A stretch of DNA of 64,000 bases, taken from the NCBI GenBank assembly GCA_020725885.1, contig DYEA01000008.1, positions 136,119 through 200,118 of the forward strand, given 5' to 3'. The notes under the pieces were generated by a model. The model was not told the DNA's origin and ran no database searches. It saw nothing but the letters and a program-made list of their open reading frames with translations. Positions 23,877-32,300 of the stretch are shown one piece after another. This DNA is from Slackia sp. (GTDB lineage: Bacteria > Actinomycetota > Coriobacteriia > Anaerosomatales > Anaerosomataceae). Made by a program: the position numbers and the translations under genes. Each line of letters opens with the position of its first letter. The stretch's first letter is position 1.

Positions 23877-24716
23877 ATGTGCGAGTTCTGCCATCGGCAC
23901 GGGGACGGCCAGACCTGGTACCTGGCCGCATCGTCGTACGCCGCCGACCTGCAGAGCGACCTGGCGCGGCGGGGCTACCTCGTGGAGTTCGTGAGCGGCT
24001 TCGATTCGCGCATGCGACGGACGGCGCCGCTCCTCGAGCGGTTGGGCGCCGTGCCGCTGCCCATCGCGAACGTCGTGCGCGCCGCGGTCCAGCGCCGCAT
24101 GCAGCGCGACCACTTCGGCCAGCCGGTGACCATCGAAGACTGCGAGCGCATCTTCGACATCGCGACGAGCATCGTGCGCGTGCCGTGCGTCTGCCGCCAC
24201 TTCTCGAAGGTCCCGGACGAAGGCGTGTGCCTCGCCGTCACCGTGCGGCCCGTCGACGACGTCATACTCGAGGCCTTCGCAGGCCACCTGTCGGAGCCGG
24301 ACACGCCCGGCCTCGAGCGGCTGTCCCGGGCGGAAACGCTCGCGCTGCTGAGGCGTTGCGAGGAGCAAGGGCTCATGCATTCGGCGTGGACCTTCAAGAC
24401 GCCGTTCATCGCCGGCATCTGCAACTGCTCGCTCGCTGCGGGCTGCATGGCGATGCGCACGACGCTCGAACACGGCGTGAAGACGATGTGGAAGGGCGAG
24501 CGCATCGCGGTCCTGGACGGGCGATCGTGCACTGGGTGCGGTGCGTGCGTGGAGCGCTGCCCGTTCGGCGCCCTCTCGCTCGACCGAGCGCGCCGGGTCG
24601 CTGAGCTCGACCCCTCCCGCTGCTACGGATGCGGCATCTGCCGCTCGGCTTGCCGAAAGGGCGCTCTTGCGCTTGTCGACCGCGCGTCCGTGCCAGCGCA
24701 CGCGCGCGACTGGTGA
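23877..24716 (+). CDS. Ferredoxin-type 4Fe-4S protein with CxxCH N-terminus
   Basis: 279 residues. It begins MCEFCHRHGDG (CxxCH, but no signal peptide, so a zinc or Fe-S site is likelier than heme c). A central region holds further cysteine pairs (VPCVCRHFS, GICNCSLAAGCMA), and the C-terminus has two ferredoxin motifs (SCTGCGACVERCPFG and RCYGCGICRSACRKG, residues about 220-265). Proteins of this shape occur in anaerobes as electron carriers or reductase subunits; partner unknown. ATG at 23877 has GGAGGAGCGGGG. Stand-alone between hemolysin III and the kinase-like gene. Confidence 0.8.
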   Translation: MCEFCHRHGDGQTWYLAASSYAADLQSDLARRGYLVEFVSGFDSRMRRTAPLLERLGAVPLPIANVVRAAVQRRMQRDHFGQPVTIEDCERIFDIATSIVRVPCVCRHFSKVPDEGVCLAVTVRPVDDVILEAFAGHLSEPDTPGLERLSRAETLALLRRCEEQGLMHSAWTFKTPFIAGICNCSLAAGCMAMRTTLEHGVKTMWKGERIAVLDGRSCTGCGACVERCPFGALSLDRARRVAELDPSRCYGCGICRSACRKGALALVDRASVPAHARDW

Positions 24717-24725
24717 CGCCAGGCG

Positions 24726-26735
24726 CTACTTCGGGTCGCGGGCTTTCGCCGCCTGCATCGGGAACACGATCGTGAACGTCGTTCCGACGCCCACCTCGCT
24801 CGCGACCTCGATCCGCCCGCCGAGGACCTCTGCGAGGCGCTTGCACAGCGCCAGTCCGAGACCGGTGCCTTCGTGAAGACCGGAGGGCTCCGTGCGCAGG
24901 TGCCGGAACTCCTCGAAGATGTGCGGCAGCTCCTCCGGCGGGATGCCCACGCCGGTGTCTGCCACCTCGATGGTCGCCCTCCCGTCCGACGGCTTCAGCA
25001 CGCGCACCGTGACGCCGCCTTGCCGCGTGTACTTGAGCGCGTTCGACACCAGCTCGACGAGGATCTGCTCGAGCCGCGTCCGGTCTGTCTCGACCGCGAT
25101 CGGTTCGCCGGGGACTTCTGCGGCGATCGTCAGGCCCTTGTCCGCAGCCTCGGCACGCGCACTCACCACGACCTGCTCCGCGAGGTGCCGGAGGTCGAAC
25201 GGCTCGACCCGCATCTCCTCGACGGCGCCCGTCTCGAGACGAGAGAACTCCAAGACGTCTTCTACCAGCGCTCCGAGCTTCTTCGCGGCTTCCCCGATCA
25301 TGAGGACCTGGCGCATCTGCTCTGCGTTGAGCTCGCCTGCCAAGCCGGTCGCAAGCGTCTCTGAGAATCCCAGTATGGTCTGCAGCGGCGTCTTGAGCTC
25401 GAGCCCCATGTCGCGGAACACCCGCGCCCGCCGCTCGCGCTCCGCCTCGATGGTGCTCGTGGCGTCGAGCAGGTCGGCGGTCCGGCGCTGCACGAGCAGT
25501 TCGAGCTCCTTGCGATACCGTGCCGCCTCCGCCTCTGCCCGGCGCTTCTCGGTGACGTCGTGCAGCACCGCGTAGACGAGCGTGCGCCCGCCCATCTCGA
25601 GCGGGCCCGCGAACACCTCCAGCTCGCGGACGTCCCCTCGGGCGGTGATCTGCTTGGTGACGAAGCGGTCCCGGAAACCGCGGGCCGCCGACCTGACCTC
25701 GGCCCGGAGAGACTCTGGGGACCCCGCGGCCAGCTGCAGCACGCTCATGGTGACCAGCTCGTCTTGCGGGATGCCGTACAACCTGCTCGCGGCCGGGTTG
25801 GCCTCCACGACCTGGGTCGAGGCTGGGTCGATCAGCAGGATCGGCAGGTGCCCGTGAGCGAACAACGCAGCCGCACGCTGCTCGCTCTCGACCAGGGCGC
25901 GAGCGGCGCGCATCGATTCCAACGGCCTGGCCGCGAGCGACGCGAACAGGCGGAGCACGCCCCGCGCGGAGGCCGCGTGCGAGATCGGCTCCAAGAAGTA
26001 AGCGCCGAGCGCCCCGATCCGCTCGCCCGTCCGGCTCAATACCAACGCCCCCGCGAAAGCGCGGTAGCCGCGGCTCCTCGCGAGGTCGTCGTCTGCGAAC
26101 CGGTCGTGCAACCCGTCAGCCACGACGACCAGGGGCTTGCCTGGAGCCGACGGCGCCGGCGACGACGCGAGGTCCCACACGAGGTCAGGACGCGCCGCCC
26201 CGTCGACGAAGGCCGCGAGCGTGCGTCCGGTACGAGGCTGGTCTGGCTCCAGCTCTGCGAGCAGGACCGCGTCCGCGCGGGTCGCTTGCGCGACGCCTTC
26301 CACGATCCATCCGAGCTCGTCCGGCCGTCGGTCTGCATGCTCCGGCCTGACCGAGCTCATCAACTGCTCGCTCGTCGCGTCGTAGACGAGGACGACGGCC
26401 CCCATGAGCTCGCCTTGGTGCGTCGCGGCCGGGAAGCCCGCGTACCAGATCGTCGCCGGGTCGCCGCCCGAGACGAGGACGCGCGCGCTGCCGCTCAACA
26501 GCGGAGCCCCTGACAAGGCCTCCGCCGCGATCGCGTCCCAGAACTCCCGTCCGTCCGACAGCAGCACGCGACGACCGTCGCCCGGGCCGGGCTCCGTGAG
26601 CAGCGGCTGCGCCAGCGAGTTGGCGATCAACACCCGTCCGGACGGCCCGAACTGGATCACGGGACAGGGCATCGTCTCGGCGAGCACAGCGAAGTAGCGC
26701 GCGACCTCGGAAGGCTCGTGGGCAAGTTGCGACAT
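24726..26735 (-). CDS. PAS/GAF sensor kinase-like protein lacking the phospho-acceptor histidine
   Basis: 669 residues: PAS-like (about 10-120), GAF-like (about 135-275), PAS (about 290-395), coiled coil (400-440), a HisKA-like dimerisation domain (435-505), and HATPase (about 550-662). The HATPase boxes are intact (VELVSNALKYT, VADTGVGIPP, FEEFRHL, GTGLGLALCKRL). The H-box that usually reads SHELRTPL is GLELKTPL, with Leu445 (codon CTC at 25401-25403) in place of His. It therefore cannot autophosphorylate at the normal site. No response-regulator gene adjoins. Probably a signalling pseudokinase; a base error would be CAC to CTC. Confidence 0.88.
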   Translation of the reverse strand: MSQLAHEPSEVARYFAVLAETMPCPVIQFGPSGRVLIANSLAQPLLTEPGPGDGRRVLLSDGREFWDAIAAEALSGAPLLSGSARVLVSGGDPATIWYAGFPAATHQGELMGAVVLVYDATSEQLMSSVRPEHADRRPDELGWIVEGVAQATRADAVLLAELEPDQPRTGRTLAAFVDGAARPDLVWDLASSPAPSAPGKPLVVVADGLHDRFADDDLARSRGYRAFAGALVLSRTGERIGALGAYFLEPISHAASARGVLRLFASLAARPLESMRAARALVESEQRAAALFAHGHLPILLIDPASTQVVEANPAASRLYGIPQDELVTMSVLQLAAGSPESLRAEVRSAARGFRDRFVTKQITARGDVRELEVFAGPLEMGGRTLVYAVLHDVTEKRRAEAEAARYRKELELLVQRRTADLLDATSTIEAERERRARVFRDMGLELKTPLQTILGFSETLATGLAGELNAEQMRQVLMIGEAAKKLGALVEDVLEFSRLETGAVEEMRVEPFDLRHLAEQVVVSARAEAADKGLTIAAEVPGEPIAVETDRTRLEQILVELVSNALKYTRQGGVTVRVLKPSDGRATIEVADTGVGIPPEELPHIFEEFRHLRTEPSGLHEGTGLGLALCKRLAEVLGGRIEVASEVGVGTTFTIVFPMQAAKARDPK

Positions 26736-26814
26736 GCGGTGCGGCTCCGTTCGACCCGTCGTCCGGTATCTACATAATGATGCCCGTTCTGCAAGACCGC
26801 TAGGGAGGACGGCG

Positions 26815-27087
26815 ATGGAGAGGATCCGCGTCCACGTGTGGGTCTCAGGGATCGTGCAGGGTGTGTTCTACCGCGCGAGCACGGCCGAGGCCGCGCGCTC
26901 CGCCGGGCTGGACGGCTGGGTCCGCAACCTTCCGGACGGCCGGGTGGAAGCCGTCCTGGAAGGCCCGCGGGACTCTGTCGAACGGGTCGTAGACTGGATG
27001 CGGACGGGGCCGCCGCGCGCCGTCGTCGAGAGCCTCGAAGCGATCGAGGAGCCCGTCGAGGGGATGGCCGGGTTCACCGTCAGGTGA
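26815..27087 (+). CDS. acyP: Acylphosphatase
   Basis: 90 residues, the usual size. Hydrolyses acyl phosphates to carboxylate and phosphate. Motifs: VSGIVQGVFYRAST (phosphate-binding loop with catalytic Arg) and GLDGWVRNLPDGRVEAVLEG (catalytic Asn in RN). ATG at 26815 after GGGAGGACGGCG. A plausible promoter lies at 26750-26778 (TTCGAC, 17 bp, CATAAT). Overlaps the transporter tail-to-tail by 8 bp. Confidence 0.93.
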   Translation: MERIRVHVWVSGIVQGVFYRASTAEAARSAGLDGWVRNLPDGRVEAVLEGPRDSVERVVDWMRTGPPRAVVESLEAIEEPVEGMAGFTVR

Positions 27088-27967
27088 CCGTTGCCGCCCG
27101 TCCTTTGATCGTGACCAGCGCGACTCCTGCGAGAGCCACCGCGCCTCCGGCGACGGTGAGCGGCTGAGGGAGCTCGCCGATCCACGCCCACGCGATGATC
27201 GCAGCCAGCACGGGCTGCACGTACAGGAAGCTCGAGGCGACCGACGCCGAAAGCTTGGTGAGGGCGCGCGAGTACAGCAGGTAGGCCAGCGCTCCGGGGA
27301 AGACCCCGAGGTACACAGCCGCGGTCACGGCGTCGAGCGGAGCGGAACCCAGGTGACCGGCGAGGCCGGGCGCGAAGACCAGCATCGGCACGGTCCCCAT
27401 CCACATCGAGTACGCGGTGTACTCGAGCGGGCTGTATCGAGCCAGCAACGGCTTCGAGACCACGAAGTAACCCGCGGTGGACATGGCCGCGACGGCGACG
27501 AGCGCGGCCGCAGGCTCCAAGGCCGCGCCGCCGCCTTCCGCACGAGCGATGGCGGCAACGCCCGAGAACGCCACGGCGATCCCGAGCCAGCCCCAGGGCG
27601 TCAACCGTTCCTTGAGCAGGAAACGCGAAAGGATCGCCGTGAAGACGGGCCCCGAGGCGATGATCAGGCTCGCGGCTCCGGCAGACACGGAGGTCTCGCC
27701 GTAGTTCAGCGCGAGGTGGTAGACGGTGATCCCGAACAGGCCACCGAGCGCGATGCGGCCGAGGTCCTCGCGCTGCGGCAGCCTCATGTGCGAGAGCAGC
27801 GCGTAGACACCGAGCACCGACGAGGCCGTCAAGAACCGAAGGAGCGCGAGCTCTCCCGGCGCGAACCCGCGGAGGCCGGCCTTGATCCCGGCGAAGGCCG
27901 AAGACCACAAGAGCAACGCAGCGCCGACGGAGAGCAGCGTGCCTGCCTCGATGCCGTCGCGTCGCAC
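27080..27967 (-). CDS. EamA / DMT-family transporter
   Basis: 295 residues with ten membrane helices in two EamA repeats (1-140 and 150-290). Repeat motifs are LLLWSSAFAGIKAGLRGFAP, the second-repeat GAVALAGVALVTI end, and the internal ASLIIASGPVFTAILSRFLLKERLT. Such proteins export or exchange amino acids or other metabolites; substrate not predictable. GTG start at 27965-27967 has GGAGG four bases upstream. It lies downstream of tRNA-Ala and its terminator-like hairpin. Confidence 0.88.
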   Translation of the reverse strand: MRRDGIEAGTLLSVGAALLLWSSAFAGIKAGLRGFAPGELALLRFLTASSVLGVYALLSHMRLPQREDLGRIALGGLFGITVYHLALNYGETSVSAGAASLIIASGPVFTAILSRFLLKERLTPWGWLGIAVAFSGVAAIARAEGGGAALEPAAALVAVAAMSTAGYFVVSKPLLARYSPLEYTAYSMWMGTVPMLVFAPGLAGHLGSAPLDAVTAAVYLGVFPGALAYLLYSRALTKLSASVASSFLYVQPVLAAIIAWAWIGELPQPLTVAGGAVALAGVALVTIKGRAATVT

Positions 27968-28008
27968 CTAGCCTCCTCGTGTCGCGCCGGATGCCGTGAG
28001 AACCGAAC

Positions 28009-28032
28009 GGAGCGGGCCTTCTGGCCCGCTCC
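28009..28032 (-). terminator. Terminator-like hairpin after tRNA-Ala
   Basis: Perfect 10-bp GC stem: GGAGCGGGCC (28009-28018) with GGCCCGCTCC (28023-28032), and a 4-nt loop. Lies 12 nt past the tRNA 3' end and is followed on the minus strand by GTTCGGTTCT. Confidence 0.65.
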
Positions 28033-28043
28033 TGATCGTCGTC

Positions 28044-28119
28044 TGGTGGAGACGAAGGGGCTCGAACCCTCGACCTCAGGCTTGCAAAGCCCGCGCTCTC
28101 CCAACTGAGCTACGTCCCC
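28044..28119 (-). tRNA. tRNA-Ala (anticodon TGC)
   Basis: 76 nt including an encoded CCA. Acceptor GGGGACG pairs with CGTCTCC, giving the G3:U70 wobble that marks alanine tRNAs. D-arm TAGCTCAGTTGGGAGAGC, anticodon loop CTTTGCAAG, T-arm GGTTCGAGCC. Confidence 0.97.
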
Positions 28120-28146
28120 GCGAACGCGAAGTATACCACCCACGAC

Positions 28147-28172
28147 GAGGGGCCCGCATCAGCGGACCCCTC
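28147..28172 (-). terminator. Strong hairpin ending the structured non-coding stretch
   Basis: Eleven-bp stem (one G-U) between 28147-28157 and 28162-28172, with a 4-nt loop. On the minus strand it closes the candidate RNA ahead of tRNA-Ala. No U-run follows. Confidence 0.45.
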
Positions 28173-28443
28173 GACGCCGTAGCCGGGACGGCCTTCGCAC
28201 CGCCCGAGCTGCCCCTCCACAGGGCTATCCTCGGAGGCTCTTGGCCAAGCGAGCGTTCCCTCTCGGCCGCACCTCCCGGGCCAACAGGAGCTTATGCCCG
28301 GCTGCCGGATGGTTCCTCTCGCCCCTTGGCGAGGATCCCGGCGCCTTCCTCTGCCGCCCCGGCCGAAGCGTGGTGCTCTGTCTGTCCCACCGAGATAGCC
28401 TCACCTCCGTCGGCAGAGTCCTCTGGAGGATCCTCCTGCACCT
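28147..28443 (-). ncRNA. Unassigned structured RNA candidate
   Basis: About 350 bp between the selenoprotein gene and tRNA-Ala lack a plausible reading frame but hold strong, nested complementarity. There is a 12-bp palindrome GGAGGATCCTCC (28425-28436), a long-range 8-bp pair CTCTGCCG (28349-28356) / CGGCAGAG (28411-28418), and a final GC hairpin at 28147-28172. A TATAGAAT box (complement at 28444-28451) sits just upstream on the minus strand. Segments such as AGGTGAGGCT, CGCCAAGGGG and GCATAAG recall the magnesium M-box, but key M-box words are missing and no magnesium transporter follows. RNase P, tmRNA and SRP signatures were not found. Confidence 0.4.
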
Positions 28444-28476
28444 ATTCTATACCCGTCGGGCAAGGCATGCCGTGGC

Positions 28477-29244
28477 TCACTCGAGCGCGTCGAGCGCCTC
28501 CCGCATCTTCGCCTCGGTCATCTCCCCCACGACCTTCTGCTGGATCGCGCCGTCCGACGAGACGAACACGAACGTCGGCACGTACTGGACCCCCAGCGAG
28601 TTCGCGAGGTCGGAGCCCTGCTTGTCCTTCTCCACGTCGTACAGCTTGAACTCGACCTTGCCCTCGTACGCTGCCTTCAGCCGGTCGACCACCGGCGCCA
28701 TCTTGCGGCACGTGGGTCACCAGTCGGTGTAGAACTCGTACATGGCAGGCAGCCCGCTCGGGAGCGGCTGGAGCCCTTGCGCGGTCCGCGTCGCCGCGCC
28801 GGACGTCACGTCTCCGTCCCACGCGACGATGCCGTCCTTGAGGTTGTAGAGGTGCTCGAATCCGGCCTGCGCGAGCTGCTGGAACGCCCACGCGGAGCGC
28901 TCGCCGGTCGCGCAGTACAAGAGCACCGGCTTGGTCTTGTCCCACGTCTGCGCCTGCGCCACGACGGCATCCACGGGAACGTTCTCGGCGCCGGGGATGT
29001 GGGCCGCCGCGAACTCCTCGGGAGTCCGTACGTCCACGACGCGGGCGCCGCGCTTGATCAACGCTTCGGCCTGGGCGTTGGAGACGTCACCGGAAGCCGG
29101 AAGCGGGGCAAGCCTGCCCGAGAGGGCGATCGCGGCCACCGCAGCGACGGCGATGAGCACGACGCCTCCGACGAGCCACGGCGCCTTCGAGGGCGCCTTC
29201 GCCGCAGACGGCTGCGCGCCCGAGCGCTTCTTCTTGTCTGCCAT
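28477..29244 (-). CDS. Membrane-anchored rhodanese-thioredoxin fusion with in-frame UGA (probable selenocysteine)
   Basis: Read through a UGA at 28717-28719, this is a 255-residue protein. It has a Lys-rich N-terminus, one membrane anchor (residues 23-42), and a rhodanese domain (about 52-148; DVRTPEEFAAAHIPGAENV and the active loop YCATGERSAW with Cys111). A thioredoxin-like domain follows (about 165-255; MYEFYTDW-U-PTCRKMAP, then VQYVPTFVFVSSDG with the cis-Pro). Residue 176 is exactly the first cysteine of the CxxC site, giving UPTC. The frame continues for 79 sensible residues after the UGA. A candidate SECIS hairpin lies 20 nt downstream. ATG at 29242-29244 follows AGGAGCC. Alternative: an ordinary nonsense mutation of Cys. 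Confidence 0.82.
28680..28696 (-). promoter_or_regulatory. Candidate bacterial SECIS hairpin
   Basis: On the minus strand, a 6-bp stem (GCCGGU / ACCGGC) closes a 5-nt loop GGUCG. The loop starts with G and lies 26 nt past the UGA, within the distance known for bacterial SECIS elements (about 16-37 nt), which carry a G at one of the first two loop positions. Position relative to UGA and loop sequence are seen; function is inferred. Confidence 0.6.
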
Positions 29245-29388
29245 GGGTGGCTCCTGTCGCTTGGTTCTATCAGCAATATACCCCGTATGGTATCGCTTGA
29301 GCAAGGTCCGTGCCGGTCCTGGGCGCAGCACGCGGCCGCGTTCGTGGCAGAATAGCAGGCGGAGCATCACACGAGCGTTGGAGACCGC

Positions 29389-32300
29389 ATGCAGGAAGCG
29401 CGCGCTGCGTTGTGGAAGGCGCTCGCCGAGAGCGAGCCGCTTCGTATCGAGCTGCTGAGCGCACAGCGCCTGGCAGACGAGGCGCGGGCGCTCGCCGCCG
29501 TGCAATCGTGGACCGCTGCCCGCCTGGCGGGACGCACGCCCCTGCTGGACCTGCTCGACGACGCCGAAGCCGCGGTGTCGGCGACGCACCGGCGCCTGGC
29601 GCAGGACGCGCACGAGAACGTCCCCGTGTCGGTCGCCGCCGAGTGGCTCCTCGACAACCAGTACCTCGTCGAAGAGCAGATCCGCGCCGTGCGCGACGAC
29701 CTCCCTGCCGCATTCGCCGCCGAGCTCCCGCGCCTGACCGAGGGGCCGCTTGCCGGGTCGCCGCGCGCCTTCGAGGCGGTCGCGCTGCTCGTCGCAGGCA
29801 CAGACGCCAGGCTCGACCAGGACCTGCTGAGGCAGTACGTGATGGCCTATCAGGACGTCTCCCCGCTCACCATCGGGGAGCTCTGGGCCGTGCCGATCAT
29901 GCTGCGGATCGCGCTCGTGGAGAACCTCGCGCGGCTCGGGCGCCGCGTCTTGGCAGCCCACGTCGCAAGCGTCGACGCCGACGCGTGGGCGAACCGCGCG
30001 ATCGAGGCCGCCATCCGTTCGGCCGGCGAGGTCGAGCCTCTCGTGCGCGCGCTCGCTCAGGCGGTTCCGAAGCCGCCGGCGGCGTTCCTCGTCCGCTTCC
30101 TGCAGCGCCTGCGCGACCAGGACCCGTCCGTCGAGCCTGCGGTCGCGTGGGCCGACGAGCAGCTCGCCGAACTGGGGCTGTCGCTCGAAGAGCTCACGCT
30201 CGAGGAGCAACGGACGCAGGCCGCGGACCAGGTCTCCGTAGCGAACACCATCACCGCGATGCGCTTCCTGTCCGCCCTCGAGTGGCGCGACTTCTTCGAG
30301 GACTGCTGCCTGGTCGACCACGTCCTCCGGCAGGATCCCGCAGGCGTCTACGAGCGCATGGACTTCGCGTCTCGGGACCGCTACCGCAAGGCGGTGGAGG
30401 AGATCGCGAAACGCAGCCCGCTTTCCGAGGTCGAGGTGGCGGAGGCGGTCGTGAGCCACGCTCTCGCGGCCCTGGACGAGGATCCGACCGACGCCGTCGG
30501 GGCGCACGTCGGCTACTACCTGATCAGCCGAGGACGCTACCGGTTCGAGAACAGCGTCCGCTACCGCGCGAAGCTCCGCGAGCTCGTGTACCGCGGACCG
30601 TTGGCCAGCAAGGGCCTCATCTACTGGGGCCTGCTGGGCGCTCTCACGGCCGGCCTCTGCACGAGCGTGGCGTGTTTGGCCGCAAGCTTCGGGGCGGATG
30701 GGTGGCGCGCCGCTCTGCTCGCCGTTCTCGCGATCGTCCCCGCCTCGGACCTGGCGCTCAACGTCGTCAACCGCATAGCGGCGTGGCTCTGGCCGCCCAG
30801 AGTGCTTCCCAAGCTCGACTTCCGCAAGCCGCTTCTGCCAGCGCACAAGACCCTCGTGGTGATTCCCGCGCTGCTGTCCTCGCCCGAGGCGGCACAGCGG
30901 GTCGTCGACAACCTCGAAGTGGCCTACCTCGCGAACGAGGACGAGAACCTGTGGTTCGCCATCCTCGGCGACCTGCCCGTGGCTGCCGAGCGCACGACGG
31001 AACGCGACGCGGCGATCGTCGAGGCCGCCCGCAACGGCATCGCCGAGCTGAATGCGCGGCACGGCTCCGCGGGCAGACCCCCGTTCGCGCTCCTCGTCCG
31101 CGAGCGCTCGTACTCCGAGCGCGACGGCGTGTGGATGGGCTGGGAGCGCAAGCGTGGCGCGCTCGAGCAGCTCGCAGCGTTCTTGCGCGGCGCTGACGGC
31201 GGCGCCTTCTTGGTAGCGGACGGGCCTGTCGAAGCCCTCCACGACGTCACCTTCGTGATCACGCTGGACGCCGACACCGTCCTGCCGCGGGACGCGGCCC
31301 GCAAGCTGGTCTGCACGATCGCCCACCCGCTCAACCGCGCGAAGGTCGACGTTGCCCGGCGCAGGGTGGTGCGCGGCTATGGGCTGGTGCAGCCGCGCGT
31401 CGGCATGTCGCTCGAGGGCTCGATGCGCTCGCCGTTCGCCTGGCTGTACTCCGGCGCCACGGGAATCGACCCGTACGCGGGAGCAGTCTCAGACACCTAC
31501 CAAGACGTCTTCGGCGAGGGATCGTTCACTGGAAAAGGCATCTTCGAGGTCGACGTGTACAACGCCGTCCTCGCGGACCGGCTGCCGGAAAGCATCTTGC
31601 TGTCCCACGACCTGCTCGAAGGCAGCTACCTGCGCACGGCGCTTGCGAGCGACATCGAGGTGCTCGACGACCAGCCGTCGACGTATGCGTCGCACACAGC
31701 CCGGCTTCACCGCTGGGTGCGCGGCGACTGGCAGACCGTGCTGTGGCTGTTCCCGCGCGTGCCCCGCAAGGGCGGGCACGAGCGATCGCCGCTTTCCGGC
31801 CTGCACCGTTGGAAGATCCTCGACAACCTGAGGCGGAGCCTGTTCGCGCCGTCGATGGTGGCCCTGACCGCGGCGGGTGCTGCGCTTGTGCCTGGAGCCG
31901 ACTGGGGGCTGCTGGTCGCGGTGCTCGCCGTCGTCTTCTTCCCGGTGTACTTCAGCTTCGCGGACTCCCTGCTGTTCCGGCCTCGAGGCGCCGACGTCCG
32001 CGGCGACGTCCCGTCGATCGTGCGCGACTTCTGGCGGGACTCGGCGCGCGCCTTGTTCAGCCTCGCGGTGCTGCCGCACCAGGCCTGGGTGATGCTCGAC
32101 GCGATCGCGCGCGCCCTGTGGCGGCTGTTCGTCTCGAAGCGGAACCTCCTCGAATGGGAGACCGCAGCGGAGGCGGAGCGGCGTTCTGCCCGCGACCTCT
32201 CCGGACACGTCAGGCGCATGGCGCCCGCTCAGGGCGGAGCGGTCGCCTTGCTGGCCGGCGCCGCCGCCGCAGACCCGTCCTCCGCGCTCGCGCTCGCCTT

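Noticed and set aside
23877-23910. CxxCH as a c-type heme site
   Set aside because: No signal peptide or membrane anchor precedes it, and the protein is otherwise a cytosolic Fe-S type.
28140-28470. RNase P RNA, tmRNA or SRP RNA
   Set aside because: The diagnostic words (for example GAGGAAAGUC, tmRNA ends with a tag frame, SRP GGAAG tetraloop helix) were not found on either strand.
28477-28719. Treating the thioredoxin part as a separate gene starting at an internal ATG (28701)
   Set aside because: That start would drop the first strand and the active-site cysteines of the thioredoxin fold, and there is no ribosome site; the frame continues directly across the UGA.
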